Assembly: GCF_016629665.1 (NCBI RefSeq)
Contig: NZ_JAEPRQ010000001.1
Span: forward strand, 496,001-560,000
From: Paracoccus caeni
Lineage (GTDB): Bacteria; Pseudomonadota; Alphaproteobacteria; Rhodobacterales; Rhodobacteraceae
Reading direction: 5' to 3'
DNA: 64,000 nt
Part shown: positions 19,530 through 27,725 of the stretch, one piece after another
Layout: every line of letters begins with the position of its first letter
Numbering within the stretch: the first letter of the stretch is position 1
Translations under genes and position numbers: made by a program
Notes under the pieces: generated by a model
What the model was told of the DNA's origin: nothing
The model's database searches: none
The model's input: the letters and a program-made list of their open reading frames with translations, nothing else

Positions 19530-20156
19530 TCACTCCTTGGCATCGGCACGCCCGTTCGCGGCCGTTTCGTTGTCATCTTCGGTTTCGATCTCGTCAAAGG
19601 CGGATTCGTCCAGATGGTCGATCTCGACCCCGGCTTCCTTCTTCTGACGCAGCATTTCGCGGATCAGTTCATCGGTCAGGACCAGCTTCGCATCGGAAAG
19701 CCAGTCAAAGTTCAGCCCGATGGTCTGCACCTCGCCATTCTCTTCGATGTTCAGCAGAACCTCATCCCCTTCCACCCCGGCCAGCACGCCTTTCCAGCGC
19801 TTGCGCCCGTCGATGGACTGGTTCGTCTCCAGCTTCGCCTCATAGCCTTCGAAGGTTTCGAAATCCTTCATCCGGGTCAGGGGTCGGTCGATGCCGGGGC
19901 TGGAGACTTCGAGGTGATAAGGATCCTCCAGCGGATCCTCGACATCCAGCGTGGCGCTGACCGCGACCGAAATATCGCCGCAATCATCCACATTGATGCC
20001 GCCTTCCGGGCGGTCGGCCATGATCTGCAGGGTCGCGGTCTTGCCACCTTGCAGGCGAACGCGGACCAGTTCGAACCCCAGATCCTCGATCACCGGGGTG
20101 ATGATCTCGGCAAGGCGCCGGTCGATGGCGGTCTTTGCGATAAGATCGTTGGACAT
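19530..20156 (-). CDS. rimP: Ribosome maturation factor RimP
   Basis: RimP is needed for 30S subunit maturation. The 208-residue protein has the alpha/beta N-terminal domain with [12 protein letters not shown] and the hallmark [17 protein letters not shown], then an SH3-like C-terminal domain. An acidic tail ([19 protein letters not shown]) extends beyond the usual ~150-180 residues. First gene of the rimP-nusA-ylxR-infB operon, preceded by a readable promoter and a terminator-like leader hairpin. Confidence 0.95.
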   Translation of the reverse strand: MSNDLIAKTAIDRRLAEIITPVIEDLGFELVRVRLQGGKTATLQIMADRPEGGINVDDCGDISVAVSATLDVEDPLEDPYHLEVSSPGIDRPLTRMKDFETFEGYEAKLETNQSIDGRKRWKGVLAGVEGDEVLLNIEENGEVQTIGLNFDWLSDAKLVLTDELIREMLRQKKEAGVEIDHLDESAFDEIETEDDNETAANGRADAKE

Positions 20157-20173
20157 ATGGTTCCCCAGAAATG

Positions 20174-20200
20174 AAAAACGGGCCTCTCAGCGGGGCCCGT
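20174..20200 (-). terminator. Terminator-type hairpin in the rimP leader (candidate attenuator)
   Basis: Read on the minus strand, ACGGGCC (20200-20194) pairs with GGCCCGT (20184-20178) and is followed by a run of T. It lies only ~18 bases ahead of the rimP ATG and downstream of the putative promoter at 20250-20278, which would make it a leader attenuator. An upstream GCAGG/CCTGC stem in the same leader could compete with it. The alternative is that it simply terminates the upstream glycosyltransferase gene. Confidence 0.6.
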
Positions 20201-20249
20201 GCGCGATCCGGTGGTGCAGGGTTTGGAAGCCTGCGCCGCTGTTGAGCGT

Positions 20250-20278
20250 CATATAGGCCTAGATTGCCCCAAAAGCAA
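20250..20278 (-). promoter_or_regulatory. Putative promoter of the rimP-nusA-infB operon
   Basis: On the minus strand TTGCTT (20278-20273) is followed after exactly 17 bases by TATATG (20255-20250). Transcription would start near 20243, giving a leader of about 87 bases that contains the terminator-like hairpin. Confidence 0.5.
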
Positions 20279-20283
20279 GCGGC

Positions 20284-21372
20284 TCAGTGTTGCACCGGAT
20301 TTTCCACCCGCGCCAGCAGTTGATCGACCATAGACAGGATTTCGTTTGGATCGACGGTAAAGCCACCTTCGGCCACCGTCCCGATGACGATGCCGCTATG
20401 CATATCGAGATTACGCGCCCATTCGTGACTGGCAATGTAGAACCGATCCGGCGGCGCGATTGTCAGCATCCCGCCGCCGTCCTGCAGGGCATAGATGGCA
20501 TGGCGATCCTGGCTGCCTTCAATCGTGATGATGACCGACGCATCCAGCATCGAGCGCAGGAAATGTTCGCTCTCGCCCTCGGCAGTCACGATCATCACAC
20601 CGGCGGCACTCAGCTGCGTCTCAAGCTCTGCGGCATTCACGATCTCGCGCGGGTCGCCCGACGGTCCACGTTTCAGGAAAACGACCTTCCCGCGCTCGTC
20701 GGGCTGACCCAGATTGTCGCGCATTCTTTGACGCAATGCGCGATAGCGCCGCGCCTTGTCGAGGCTGAAGCCCAGATCGCGCACAAGTGTCAGAGCCTTG
20801 CTGCGAATGACCATATGACCTTGCCAGTCCTGCTCGAACAGGCGGGAATAGATCCGTGCATCGCTCCAGCCCGGCAGCGGCAATGCCCGCAAATCCGAAT
20901 CGCCGCGAAAGGCTTCGTGGGCGGCGACATCGTCGCTGAGCCAATGGCCGAAATAACGGATTCCCTGCATCGAGTTGATCAGCACCGTCCTTTCGCTCAC
21001 CTCTGGCGGCGTGGCGGTGATATCGCGAAGACCGGGATGCAGAAAAGACGAATGCAGGATCCGATTGTCGGGCGTGAAGATGATGCCCCCAACCACCGTC
21101 GCCGGTCCGAGATCACAGGTCGACAGCGGCCGTTCCACATATTCCCTCGCCTCGAGGACTTCGATCAACTCCTGCAGCGGTTTGCTAAAGCCGCATTGCG
21201 TCACGCGCGACAGATGATCCCGGTTGAAGATCGCAGGCTGACAAGGCACCGTTTGCGGAACATCCGCCGCAGTGAATTCCGGATAGGGTGCGAAGGCCAG
21301 TGGTTTGCCCGACAGCTTGGCGAGGGTTTGCTTCACCCGATATCCCAGCCAACTCCGTCCGTGATGAAGCAT
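20284..21372 (-). CDS. Glycosyltransferase family 61 protein
   Basis: A 362-residue protein resembling GT61 (DUF563) enzymes that build surface polysaccharides. Recognisable features are HWLSDDVAAHEAF, where the conserved His/Asp pair of the family lies. The central block VVFLKRGPSGDPREIVNAAELETQL matches the usual 'hRR...RxhxN-ExEL' pattern, followed by SVIITIEGSQDRHAIYAL. No polysaccharide genes are adjacent, so the product is unknown. A 14-base palindrome lies just upstream. Confidence 0.65.
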   Translation of the reverse strand: MLHHGRSWLGYRVKQTLAKLSGKPLAFAPYPEFTAADVPQTVPCQPAIFNRDHLSRVTQCGFSKPLQELIEVLEAREYVERPLSTCDLGPATVVGGIIFTPDNRILHSSFLHPGLRDITATPPEVSERTVLINSMQGIRYFGHWLSDDVAAHEAFRGDSDLRALPLPGWSDARIYSRLFEQDWQGHMVIRSKALTLVRDLGFSLDKARRYRALRQRMRDNLGQPDERGKVVFLKRGPSGDPREIVNAAELETQLSAAGVMIVTAEGESEHFLRSMLDASVIITIEGSQDRHAIYALQDGGGMLTIAPPDRFYIASHEWARNLDMHSGIVIGTVAEGGFTVDPNEILSMVDQLLARVENPVQH

Positions 21373-21426
21373 CGCATAAACCCGTAATAGCTACCTACAG
21401 ATCAATAGGTTAGCTCGCTTCCGGGA

Positions 21427-21440
21427 TTCTGTCTACAGAA
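21427..21440. promoter_or_regulatory. Palindrome TTCTGT-CT-ACAGAA
   Basis: A perfect 6-bp inverted repeat with a two-base centre, between the start of the GT61 gene and the end of pip, both on the minus strand. It could be an operator for the GT61 gene or a chance dyad. No other copy was noticed. Confidence 0.35.
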
Positions 21441-21444
21441 CGGT

Positions 21445-22416
21445 TCACTCACCATCACGCAAACCGTCCATCACCCGAACCAGTTCCATGGTGATTCGCG
21501 GCTCGGACAAGGCATGCCCCGAGGCGGGGACCAGCCGCAGGTCGCATTTCTCCCAGCCATCCGCCAGCTTCCACGCACTGAGCGGCGGGCAGACCATGTC
21601 ATAGCGGCCCTGCACGATCACCGCCGGAAGATGCTCGATCCGGTGGCGGTTCTTCAGAAGTTGACCTTCCTCGAAGAAACAGCGGTTGCTGAAATAGTGG
21701 TTTTCCAGCCGGGCGAAGGCGCGGGCATATTCAGGCGGCGCATGGGACGCGGGCGAGGTTTGCAACCCGGCCAGCGCATTTTCCCACATCAGCCACGGCA
21801 GGGCAAAGCGACCCTGCCGCCCGCGATCATCTGAGAACAGCCGCCGGTGATAGGCGGCAATCAGATCGCCTTGCTCGGATTGCGGGATCGGGTCGCAGAA
21901 GCGCTGCCACAGATCGGGGAAGAACCGCCCGGCGCCGCCGCCATAGAACCAGTCAAGCTCGGTCTGCATGCCCAGAAACACACCGCGCAGGATCAGCCCG
22001 CGCACATGGCCGGGATGCGCCTCGGCATAGGCCAGTGCCAGCGTCGCCCCCCATGAACCGCCGAACAGCAACCAGCGGTCGATGCACAGCCGGTCGCGGA
22101 TCAGTTCAATATCGGCGATCAGATGCTGGGTCGTGTTCGCCTCGACCGAGGCCGTGGGTCGCGACCGCCCGCAGCCGCGCTGGTCGAACAGAACGATGTG
22201 ATAAAATTCGGGATCGAAAAACCGGCGCATGAACGGGCTACAACCGCCACCGGGGCCGCCATGCAGGACGATCACGGGCAGCCCCTCGGGGTTGCCGCAT
22301 TGCTCGACATAAAGGGTGTGATCGTCGCCGACATCGATCATATGACGGGCAAAGGGCTCGGTCGCCGGGTGAAGGCGACCATCTGACGCGGCGATTTGTT
22401 CTGCCATCCGATCCAT
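21445..22416 (-). CDS. pip: Prolyl iminopeptidase (alpha/beta hydrolase)
   Basis: Cleaves N-terminal proline from peptides. The 323 residues include the oxyanion-hole signature [24 protein letters not shown], and the nucleophile elbow [17 protein letters not shown] carrying the catalytic serine. Near the C-terminus are GRYDMVCPP (catalytic Asp) and PASGHA (catalytic His). The frame is open far upstream across ubiG on the other strand. ATG 22416 (or 22407) gives the family length. Divergent from ubiG with a 48-base gap. Confidence 0.93.
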   Translation of the reverse strand: MDRMAEQIAASDGRLHPATEPFARHMIDVGDDHTLYVEQCGNPEGLPVIVLHGGPGGGCSPFMRRFFDPEFYHIVLFDQRGCGRSRPTASVEANTTQHLIADIELIRDRLCIDRWLLFGGSWGATLALAYAEAHPGHVRGLILRGVFLGMQTELDWFYGGGAGRFFPDLWQRFCDPIPQSEQGDLIAAYHRRLFSDDRGRQGRFALPWLMWENALAGLQTSPASHAPPEYARAFARLENHYFSNRCFFEEGQLLKNRHRIEHLPAVIVQGRYDMVCPPLSAWKLADGWEKCDLRLVPASGHALSEPRITMELVRVMDGLRDGE

Positions 22417-22464
22417 TTCCGCAGTATAGAGCGAACCGCGACCGCCCGCCAGAAGGACCAGAGC

Positions 22465-23199
22465 ATGACCAGCATCGACCCCGCCGAGATCGCCAAGTTC
22501 GAGGCGATGGCCGCCGAATGGTGGGACCCGAAGGGCAAGTTCAAGCCGCTGCACATGATGAACCCGGTCCGGCTGGACTATATCCAGACGCAGATCACCG
22601 CCGAGTTCGGGCGCGATCGCCGTGACCTCAAGGCGCTGGCAGGTCTGCGGATTCTGGATATCGGCTGCGGCGGCGGGCTTGTGTCGGAACCGATGGCCCG
22701 GCTGGGCGCGGATATGGTCGGTGCGGATGCGGCCGAAGGCAATATCGCGGTCGCCCGGCTGCATGCGGAACAGCAGGGATTGGCAATCGACTATCGCGCC
22801 ACCACCGCCGAAGCCCTGGCCGAGGCGGGCGAAAGCTTCGATGTGGTTCTGGCGCTGGAGATCGTTGAACATGTCGCCGACCCGGCCCGGTTCATCGCCA
22901 CCTGCCGCGATCTGGTGCGTCCGGGCGGGCTGGTGATCCTGTCCACCCTGAACCGCACCGCGAAAAGCTTCATGGCGGCGATCATTGGGGCAGAATGGGT
23001 GATGCGCTGGCTGCCCAAGGGCACGCATGACTGGAACCGCTTCATCATGCCGGATGAACTGTCCGATATGTGCGGGCAGTGCGGTCTGGCGGATGTGGAC
23101 CGCTCGGGCATGGTCTTCAACCCGATCAGCTTCGGCTGGAGCCTGTCGCCGCGCGATCTGTCGGTGAATTACATCCTGACCACGCGCCGCCCGGAATAG
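22465..23199 (+). CDS. ubiG: Ubiquinone biosynthesis O-methyltransferase
   Basis: UbiG performs both O-methylations of the ubiquinone ring using SAM. The 244-residue protein has the family start ([33 protein letters not shown]), SAM motif [21 protein letters not shown], and the membrane-contacting segment with [16 protein letters not shown] precedes the ATG at about ten bases. The stop is followed by an A-run and then the second iteron array. Confidence 0.95.
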   Translation: MTSIDPAEIAKFEAMAAEWWDPKGKFKPLHMMNPVRLDYIQTQITAEFGRDRRDLKALAGLRILDIGCGGGLVSEPMARLGADMVGADAAEGNIAVARLHAEQQGLAIDYRATTAEALAEAGESFDVVLALEIVEHVADPARFIATCRDLVRPGGLVILSTLNRTAKSFMAAIIGAEWVMRWLPKGTHDWNRFIMPDELSDMCGQCGLADVDRSGMVFNPISFGWSLSPRDLSVNYILTTRRPE

Positions 23200-23241
23200 C
23201 CGCCGTTTCGACAAAAAAAAACCGCGCAACGCGCGCAAGCG

Positions 23242-23296
23242 GTGTACAGCCTGTGCATTACCTGCGCGCGCCAGGTGCATGCTCTGTGCAACCAAA
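23242..23296 (+). repeat. Iteron array copy 2: five tandem 11-bp repeats
   Basis: The units are GTGTACAGCCT, GTGCATTACCT, GCGCGCGCCAG, GTGCATGCTCT and GTGCAACCAAA, contiguous and in exact 11-bp register. They are preceded by CGCAACGCGCGCAAGC and followed by CCCAGCATTTGCTGA, the same flanks as copy 1. The array lies 42 bases after the ubiG stop and before a convergent MarR gene. Confidence 0.92.
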
Positions 23297-23331
23297 TCCC
23301 CAGCATTTGCTGATCCGCCCGGCACCCGCCG

Positions 23332-23362
23332 CTTCTTCGTTGCACAAATACTGGATGCAACG
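23332..23362 (-). repeat. 3'-end intergenic element after the MarR gene
   Basis: Read on the minus strand this is CGTTGCA...TGCAACG (a 7-bp stem whose loop contains AGTATTTG) followed by AAGAAG. It lies about 40 bases after the stop of the minus-strand MarR gene. It belongs to the same loose family as the elements at 7021, 40335, 53503 and 60187. Confidence 0.6.
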
Positions 23363-23401
23363 CCCGCAGATGTTGCGCGACATCAGAAGATCGCTATCGG
23401 C

Positions 23402-23890
23402 TCAGACGTTCTCTTCCAGCCGCAGCCGCAATTCCCGCAGCACCGGCAAGGCGATTCGGACGCGATGAACGCCGATATCCTTCACCACATCGCCGATCAC
23501 CGGCATGAACGAGGCAATGGCCGCGTCACGCGCCGACCGGCCCGCCGGACTGATCGAGACGAACTTGCGCCGCGCATCGTCCCAGTCGGGGCGGATATGG
23601 ATATGTCCGGCCCATTCCAGCCGCGACAGGGTATTGGTCATCGCGCCACGGGTGACGTGAAACGCCTCGGCCAACTGGGCGGGTGTCCGCTCTTCGTTGA
23701 TATGGGCCAGCAGGTTAAGCACCGAGAAATGCGAGATTTTCATCCCGCGCGGCAAGGCCTTGCTGATCAGATTGCGTGACAATTGGTCCGCGATCAGAAC
23801 CTCTGCAAAGAGGCTCGCGGCAAGCCTTTCAACGGAAAGGTTGAACTCCTGGTCGGTCAGAATCTTGGTCATCGCCTCTACGGCCATCAT
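23402..23890 (-). CDS. MarR-family transcriptional regulator
   Basis: A winged-helix repressor-type protein of up to 162 residues. MKISHFSVLNLLAHINEERTPAQLAEAFHVTRGAMTNTLSRLEWAGHI is the DNA-binding helix-turn-helix, and WDDARRKFVSISPAGRSA is the wing typical of MarR (the DxRxxxxxLT-like pattern). No cysteine sits in the N-terminal sensing position, so a ligand rather than an oxidant is likely. An alternative start is ATG 23872. No obvious target is adjacent. Confidence 0.85.
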   Translation of the reverse strand: MMAVEAMTKILTDQEFNLSVERLAASLFAEVLIADQLSRNLISKALPRGMKISHFSVLNLLAHINEERTPAQLAEAFHVTRGAMTNTLSRLEWAGHIHIRPDWDDARRKFVSISPAGRSARDAAIASFMPVIGDVVKDIGVHRVRIALPVLRELRLRLEENV

Positions 23891-24010
23891 CAGCCGTCGT
23901 GGAAGAAAGTGGCGCGAAGGACCGTGCCCGGCAAACCGCCGCAGGTCAAGTTACCGAAAAGTCATACATGGCGTCACTTTGCTTCGGCACAGCCAAAGCG
24001 TTGCCGTCAA

Positions 24011-24283
24011 TCACCCCAGATCGGCGCGCAACAGGGGATCCAGCTTCCCCATCCGTTCCAGATCATGCAGATCGTCGCTGCCGCCGACATGGATGTCGCC
24101 GATGAAAATCTGCGGCACGGTGCGACCGCCATTGGCGCGTTTCGTCATCTCGGCGCGACGCTCTGGCTGGGCGGCAACGTCGATTTCCTCAAAGGTGACG
24201 CCCTTTTCGCGCAGCAACGCCTTGGCGCGGTGGCAATAGGGGCAGGTTGGTGTCGCGTAGATGGTGATGGCTGGCTGGGTCAT
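24011..24283 (-). CDS. grxC: Glutaredoxin 3
   Basis: A 90-residue thiol-disulfide oxidoreductase using glutathione. The dithiol active site CPYC is at residues 14-17 (YATPTCPYCHRAKALL). TVPQIFIGDIHVGGSDDLHDLE provides the cis-proline and glutathione-binding loop. It lies 32 bases downstream of comF on the same strand, a common Rhodobacteraceae pairing. Confidence 0.95.
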   Translation of the reverse strand: MTQPAITIYATPTCPYCHRAKALLREKGVTFEEIDVAAQPERRAEMTKRANGGRTVPQIFIGDIHVGGSDDLHDLERMGKLDPLLRADLG

Positions 24284-24315
24284 GGTCTGTCTGTATCCGT
24301 CTGTTCCTCCTCTAC

Positions 24316-25089
24316 TTAGTCATCCTTGACGGCGCGCGCCAGCACCGCGACGCTGACCGGCCCCGACCCTGCGGCGACAAGGGCCTGTGCCGCGACGGAA
24401 AGGGTGGCACCCGCGGTCATCACGTCATCGACCAGCAGGATCGGTCTGCCCGCAATCCATGACGCATGGCGGGGATTGACGATCACCGACCCCTGCACAT
24501 TCGCAAATCGGTCGCTTAGCCCGCGATGATCCTGTGCCTTGGTGTTGCGCAGCCGCAGCAGCAGATCGGGCAGATGTTTCAACTGCGCCAGCCGCGCCAA
24601 TCGGTCCGAAACCAAAGCCGCCTGATTATATCTGCGCTTCACCAGCCGGATCAGATGCAGCGGGATCGGGGCGACAACCATATCCGGCCGGATCAGCGGC
24701 GCGGCGGCACGGGCCAGCCAGCGCGCCATGACCGGCGCCAGATCGGGCCGGTCGCCGTGTTTCAGCGCCATCACCATACGTCGGCCCGCGCCGCTATAGA
24801 CCATGGCCGCGCGCCCCTCGGTCCACGGCCGGGCGATGCCAAGGCAATCGTCGCAATGCAGATCAGCCTCGATCGCCAAGCTGTCGCCCGCATCGGCCAG
24901 CGGAGCGCCGCAGCGGTTGCAGCACGTGCCGGTGATGAACCGCGTCTCGCGCCAGCAGTCGGGACAAAGCGGGCTGTCATCCTCTCCGTCCGAGGCGACG
25001 GGGATGCCGCAACCCGGACATTGGGACGGATAGATTAGCCTAAGGGCGGCTTTTATCGACTGGCGAAGCACCCTATGTTGCAACCTCAT
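24316..25089 (-). CDS. comF: ComF-family phosphoribosyltransferase-like protein
   Basis: A 257-residue ComF homologue, associated with DNA uptake in competent bacteria and widespread in proteobacteria. The N-terminus has cysteine pairs C24/C27, C42/C45, C57/C60 and C79/C82 for zinc. The C-terminus has the PRPP-binding block ILLVDDVMTAGATLSVA preceded by RRYNQAALVSDRLA. The ATG at 25089 overlaps the start codon of the divergent methyltransferase; a GTG six codons in (25071) is the alternative start. Confidence 0.9.
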   Translation of the reverse strand: MRLQHRVLRQSIKAALRLIYPSQCPGCGIPVASDGEDDSPLCPDCWRETRFITGTCCNRCGAPLADAGDSLAIEADLHCDDCLGIARPWTEGRAAMVYSGAGRRMVMALKHGDRPDLAPVMARWLARAAAPLIRPDMVVAPIPLHLIRLVKRRYNQAALVSDRLARLAQLKHLPDLLLRLRNTKAQDHRGLSDRFANVQGSVIVNPRHASWIAGRPILLVDDVMTAGATLSVAAQALVAAGSGPVSVAVLARAVKDD

Positions 25090-25927
25090 GAGGACCCCCG
25101 TTCAATCCACCCGCCCGCTTCTGACAGACCGCCCTGCGCTTCTGCGTCAGCGCGACCGTGCCATGCGTGCCGGGTTCATCGACCTTTTCCACCGCATCGC
25201 CGCCGACGAGATCCACGATAGGCTTGCCGAGATTAACAGAACGTTTACGAAACCGGCGATCGTGACCGGCTTTCCGCTGTTCTGGCAGGCAGAGTTTCCC
25301 GATGCGCTGGTCGTCACGGATGAGGACGAACTGGCCCTGTCGCCCGGTGGTCATGATCTGGTGATCCACGCGCTGGCGCTGCATTGGGCCGAAGACCCGG
25401 TCGGTCAACTGGTCCAATGCGCCCGCGCGCTGCAGCCCGATGGGCTGTTCATCGGCGTGATGTTCGGCGCGCAGACCCTGACCGAGCTGCGCGCGGCCCT
25501 GGCGCAGGCCGAATCCGAGGTGACGGGCGGGCTGTCGCCGCGCATCCTGCCGATGGGCGATGTCCGCGATCTGGGCGGACTGTTGGGCCGGGCGGGGCTG
25601 GCCCTGCCGGTCGCCGATCTTCTGCACCAGCAGGCCAGCTATCGAAATCTGGCGCACCTTTCTCGCGATTTGCGCGCGATGGGCGAGGGCAATGCCCTTG
25701 CCGGACGCCTGCGGCATTCGACCCGGCGCGACATCTTCACGGCGGCCTCGGCGATCATGTCGGCGCATTATCCCGACCGCGACGATCCGTCCCGTATCGC
25801 AACCACCTTCGATCTGGTCTTTCTGACCGGATGGTCTCCGTCCGAGACGCAGCAAAAGCCGCTGCGCCCCGGCTCTGCCAAGCACAGCCTTGCCGAGGCG
25901 TTGAACGACATCAGGAACAAGACATGA
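25088..25927 (+). CDS. SAM-dependent methyltransferase-like protein (NDUFAF5/BioC type)
   Basis: A 279-residue protein related to the class I methyltransferase-fold family that includes human NDUFAF5, a complex I assembly factor, and BioC. DLVIHALALHWAEDPVGQLVQCARALQPDGLFIGVMFG is the typical post-motif region. The glycine-rich SAM motif I is weak here (FPDALVVTDEDELAL), as in some family members. Its ATG is embedded in TCATGA and overlaps comF's start codon. It is coupled to hemH by an ATGA overlap. Confidence 0.75.
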   Translation: MRTPVQSTRPLLTDRPALLRQRDRAMRAGFIDLFHRIAADEIHDRLAEINRTFTKPAIVTGFPLFWQAEFPDALVVTDEDELALSPGGHDLVIHALALHWAEDPVGQLVQCARALQPDGLFIGVMFGAQTLTELRAALAQAESEVTGGLSPRILPMGDVRDLGGLLGRAGLALPVADLLHQQASYRNLAHLSRDLRAMGEGNALAGRLRHSTRRDIFTAASAIMSAHYPDRDDPSRIATTFDLVFLTGWSPSETQQKPLRPGSAKHSLAEALNDIRNKT

Positions 25928-26958
25928 CGCCAGCCTTTGCGCCCGCCGATCACCCCCCGGTCAAGCCGGGCAAGACCGGAATCCTGATTGCCAATCTGGG
26001 CACGCCGGATGGCTACGATTATTGGTCGATGCGCCGCTATCTGAACGAATTTCTGTCCGACCGCCGGGTGATCGATTTTCCCGCATGGAAATGGCAGCCC
26101 TTGTTGCAGGGGATCATCCTGACCAAGCGGCCTTTCACCTCGGGCGCGAATTACAAGCTGATCTGGAACGAAGAGAAGAACGAAAGCCCGCTGATGACGA
26201 TCACCCGCGCACAGGCCGACGCCCTGCGCGAGGCTGCGGTGGCAGAATGGGGCGATCAGATCATGGTCGAATTCTGCATGCGCTACGGCAACCCCTCGAC
26301 CGAGGAGGTGCTGAACCGGATGATCGAGGCGGGCTGTCGCAGGATCGTGTTCCTGCCGCTTTATCCGCAATATGCGGGCGCTACCTCGGCCACGGCGAAC
26401 GATCAGATGTTCCGGGCGCTGATGCAGCAGAAATGGCAACCGGCCATCCGCACCTGCGAGCCTTATTTCGACCGCCCCGATTATATCGACGCGCTGGCGC
26501 AATCGGTCGAACGGGTGCTGCAAGGGCGGATACCGGGCAGGCTGGTCGCGTCATATCACGGTATGCCCAAGCGTTACCTGATGCAGGGCGATCCCTATCA
26601 TTGCCAGTGCCAGAAAACCTCACGCCTGCTGCAAGAGCGTCTGGGCTGGGCCGATGGCATCATCGACACCACCTTCCAGTCCGTCTTCGGGCGCGAGGAA
26701 TGGCTGAAACCCTATACGGTCGAGCATGTGGCAGAACTGGCGCGGCAGGGGGTTGACGATATCGCGGTGATCTCGCCCGCATTCGCGGCGGATTGCATTG
26801 AGACGCTGGAAGAGATCAACGGCGAAATCCGTGAGGCTTATGAACATGCGGGCGGCAAGGAATTCACTTATATTCCCTGCCTCAACGACGATCCGGGTCA
26901 TATCGCCGTGATGATGAATGTGATCCGTGACAATATCGGCGGGTGGGCCACGACATAA
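25924..26958 (+). CDS. hemH: Ferrochelatase
   Basis: Inserts Fe2+ into protoporphyrin IX, the last step of haem synthesis. The 344 residues include KTGILIANLGTPDG, the metal-binding histidine in LVASYHGMPKRYL, YHCQCQKTSRLL, and the catalytic-glutamate segment SPAFAADCIETLEEI. ATG 25924 overlaps the upstream stop. An open frame extends upstream to 25384 through the methyltransferase but is a shadow. Confidence 0.97.
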   Translation: MTPAFAPADHPPVKPGKTGILIANLGTPDGYDYWSMRRYLNEFLSDRRVIDFPAWKWQPLLQGIILTKRPFTSGANYKLIWNEEKNESPLMTITRAQADALREAAVAEWGDQIMVEFCMRYGNPSTEEVLNRMIEAGCRRIVFLPLYPQYAGATSATANDQMFRALMQQKWQPAIRTCEPYFDRPDYIDALAQSVERVLQGRIPGRLVASYHGMPKRYLMQGDPYHCQCQKTSRLLQERLGWADGIIDTTFQSVFGREEWLKPYTVEHVAELARQGVDDIAVISPAFAADCIETLEEINGEIREAYEHAGGKEFTYIPCLNDDPGHIAVMMNVIRDNIGGWATT

Positions 26959-27006
26959 GGGTCCACGCCGACAGGTTCCGATTTTCAGTGTAGAGGAGGA
27001 AAGTTG

Positions 27007-27654
27007 ATGTCCAAGACCCAACCCGAGCCTATCCGTGATCCCAAGGGTGATCGCCTGCTGACGCCAGAAAATTGCGTGCTGGTGCTGATCGATTTCCAGC
27101 CCGAGCAATACAGCACCGTCACCTCGTCCACGCGCGAAGAAATCGACCTCAACGTGATCGCATTGTGCAAGCTGGCCAAGGCTTATGACGTGCCGGTCAT
27201 CGTCTCGACCGTCGGCGTGGATATGGGCGTGAACGAAGGCACCGCCAAAGAGATCCTCGCCGAACTGCCCGGCGTGAAAGAGATCGACCGCACCGGCGTC
27301 AACTCATGGGAGGATGAGGAATTCCGTGAAGCGGTGAAGGCGACCGGCCGCAAGAAAGTCGTCATCGCCGGTCTGTGGACCGAGGTTTGCCTGACCTTCC
27401 CGACGCTGGATATGCTGGCCGAAGGGTTCGAGGTTTATCCGGTCGCCGATGCCGTCGGCGGCGTCTCTCCGGTATCCCATGACCGTGCTTTCGACCGGAT
27501 GATACAGGCGGGTGCTCAGCCGGTCACGGCGATCCAGTTCGGCTCGGAATTGATGCGGAACTGGGCGCGGGAAAGCTCGGACAAGTTCCGGCGGGTGCTG
27601 CGCTGGTATTTCCCCAAGCGGTTTGGCCTGATGAAAGAAGGCAAGATCAAGTAG
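27007..27654 (+). CDS. Isochorismatase-family cysteine hydrolase
   Basis: A 215-residue cysteine hydrolase of the YcaC-like group. The triad is visible as Asp in VLVLIDFQPEQ, a lysine in the GRKKVVIAGLWTEVC stretch or just before it, and the nucleophile Cys in GLWTEVCLTFPTL. A TTG lies one codon upstream, but ATG with GAGGAGGAA ahead is the better start. Substrate unknown. It ends next to a terminator hairpin that serves the convergent gene. Confidence 0.85.
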   Translation: MSKTQPEPIRDPKGDRLLTPENCVLVLIDFQPEQYSTVTSSTREEIDLNVIALCKLAKAYDVPVIVSTVGVDMGVNEGTAKEILAELPGVKEIDRTGVNSWEDEEFREAVKATGRKKVVIAGLWTEVCLTFPTLDMLAEGFEVYPVADAVGGVSPVSHDRAFDRMIQAGAQPVTAIQFGSELMRNWARESSDKFRRVLRWYFPKRFGLMKEGKIK

Positions 27655-27660
27655 CGCTGA

Positions 27661-27700
27661 AAAAAAACCGGCCGATGGAGCGGATCGCGCGCCATCGGCC
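27661..27700 (-). terminator. Rho-independent terminator of the quinone-stress gene run
   Basis: GGCCGATGG (27670-27678) pairs with CCATCGGCC (27692-27700). On the minus strand the stem is followed by GG and a run of eight T. It closes the minus-strand gene run that starts at 31499. Confidence 0.85.
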
Positions 27701-27725
27701 TCTACTCGTCAAAAAACCGTATCTC

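Noticed and set aside
18372..20174. A 600-residue plus-strand ORF opposite nusA and rimP
   Set aside because: It is an antisense shadow of two well-identified genes, with no domain of its own.
23242..23296. Reading the repeated units as a CRISPR array
   Set aside because: The units are 11 bp and directly adjacent with no spacers, there are only five, and no cas genes are present.
25924..26756. A 244-residue ORF in another frame of hemH
   Set aside because: It lies inside hemH, whose frame has all ferrochelatase blocks. Same-strand shadow.
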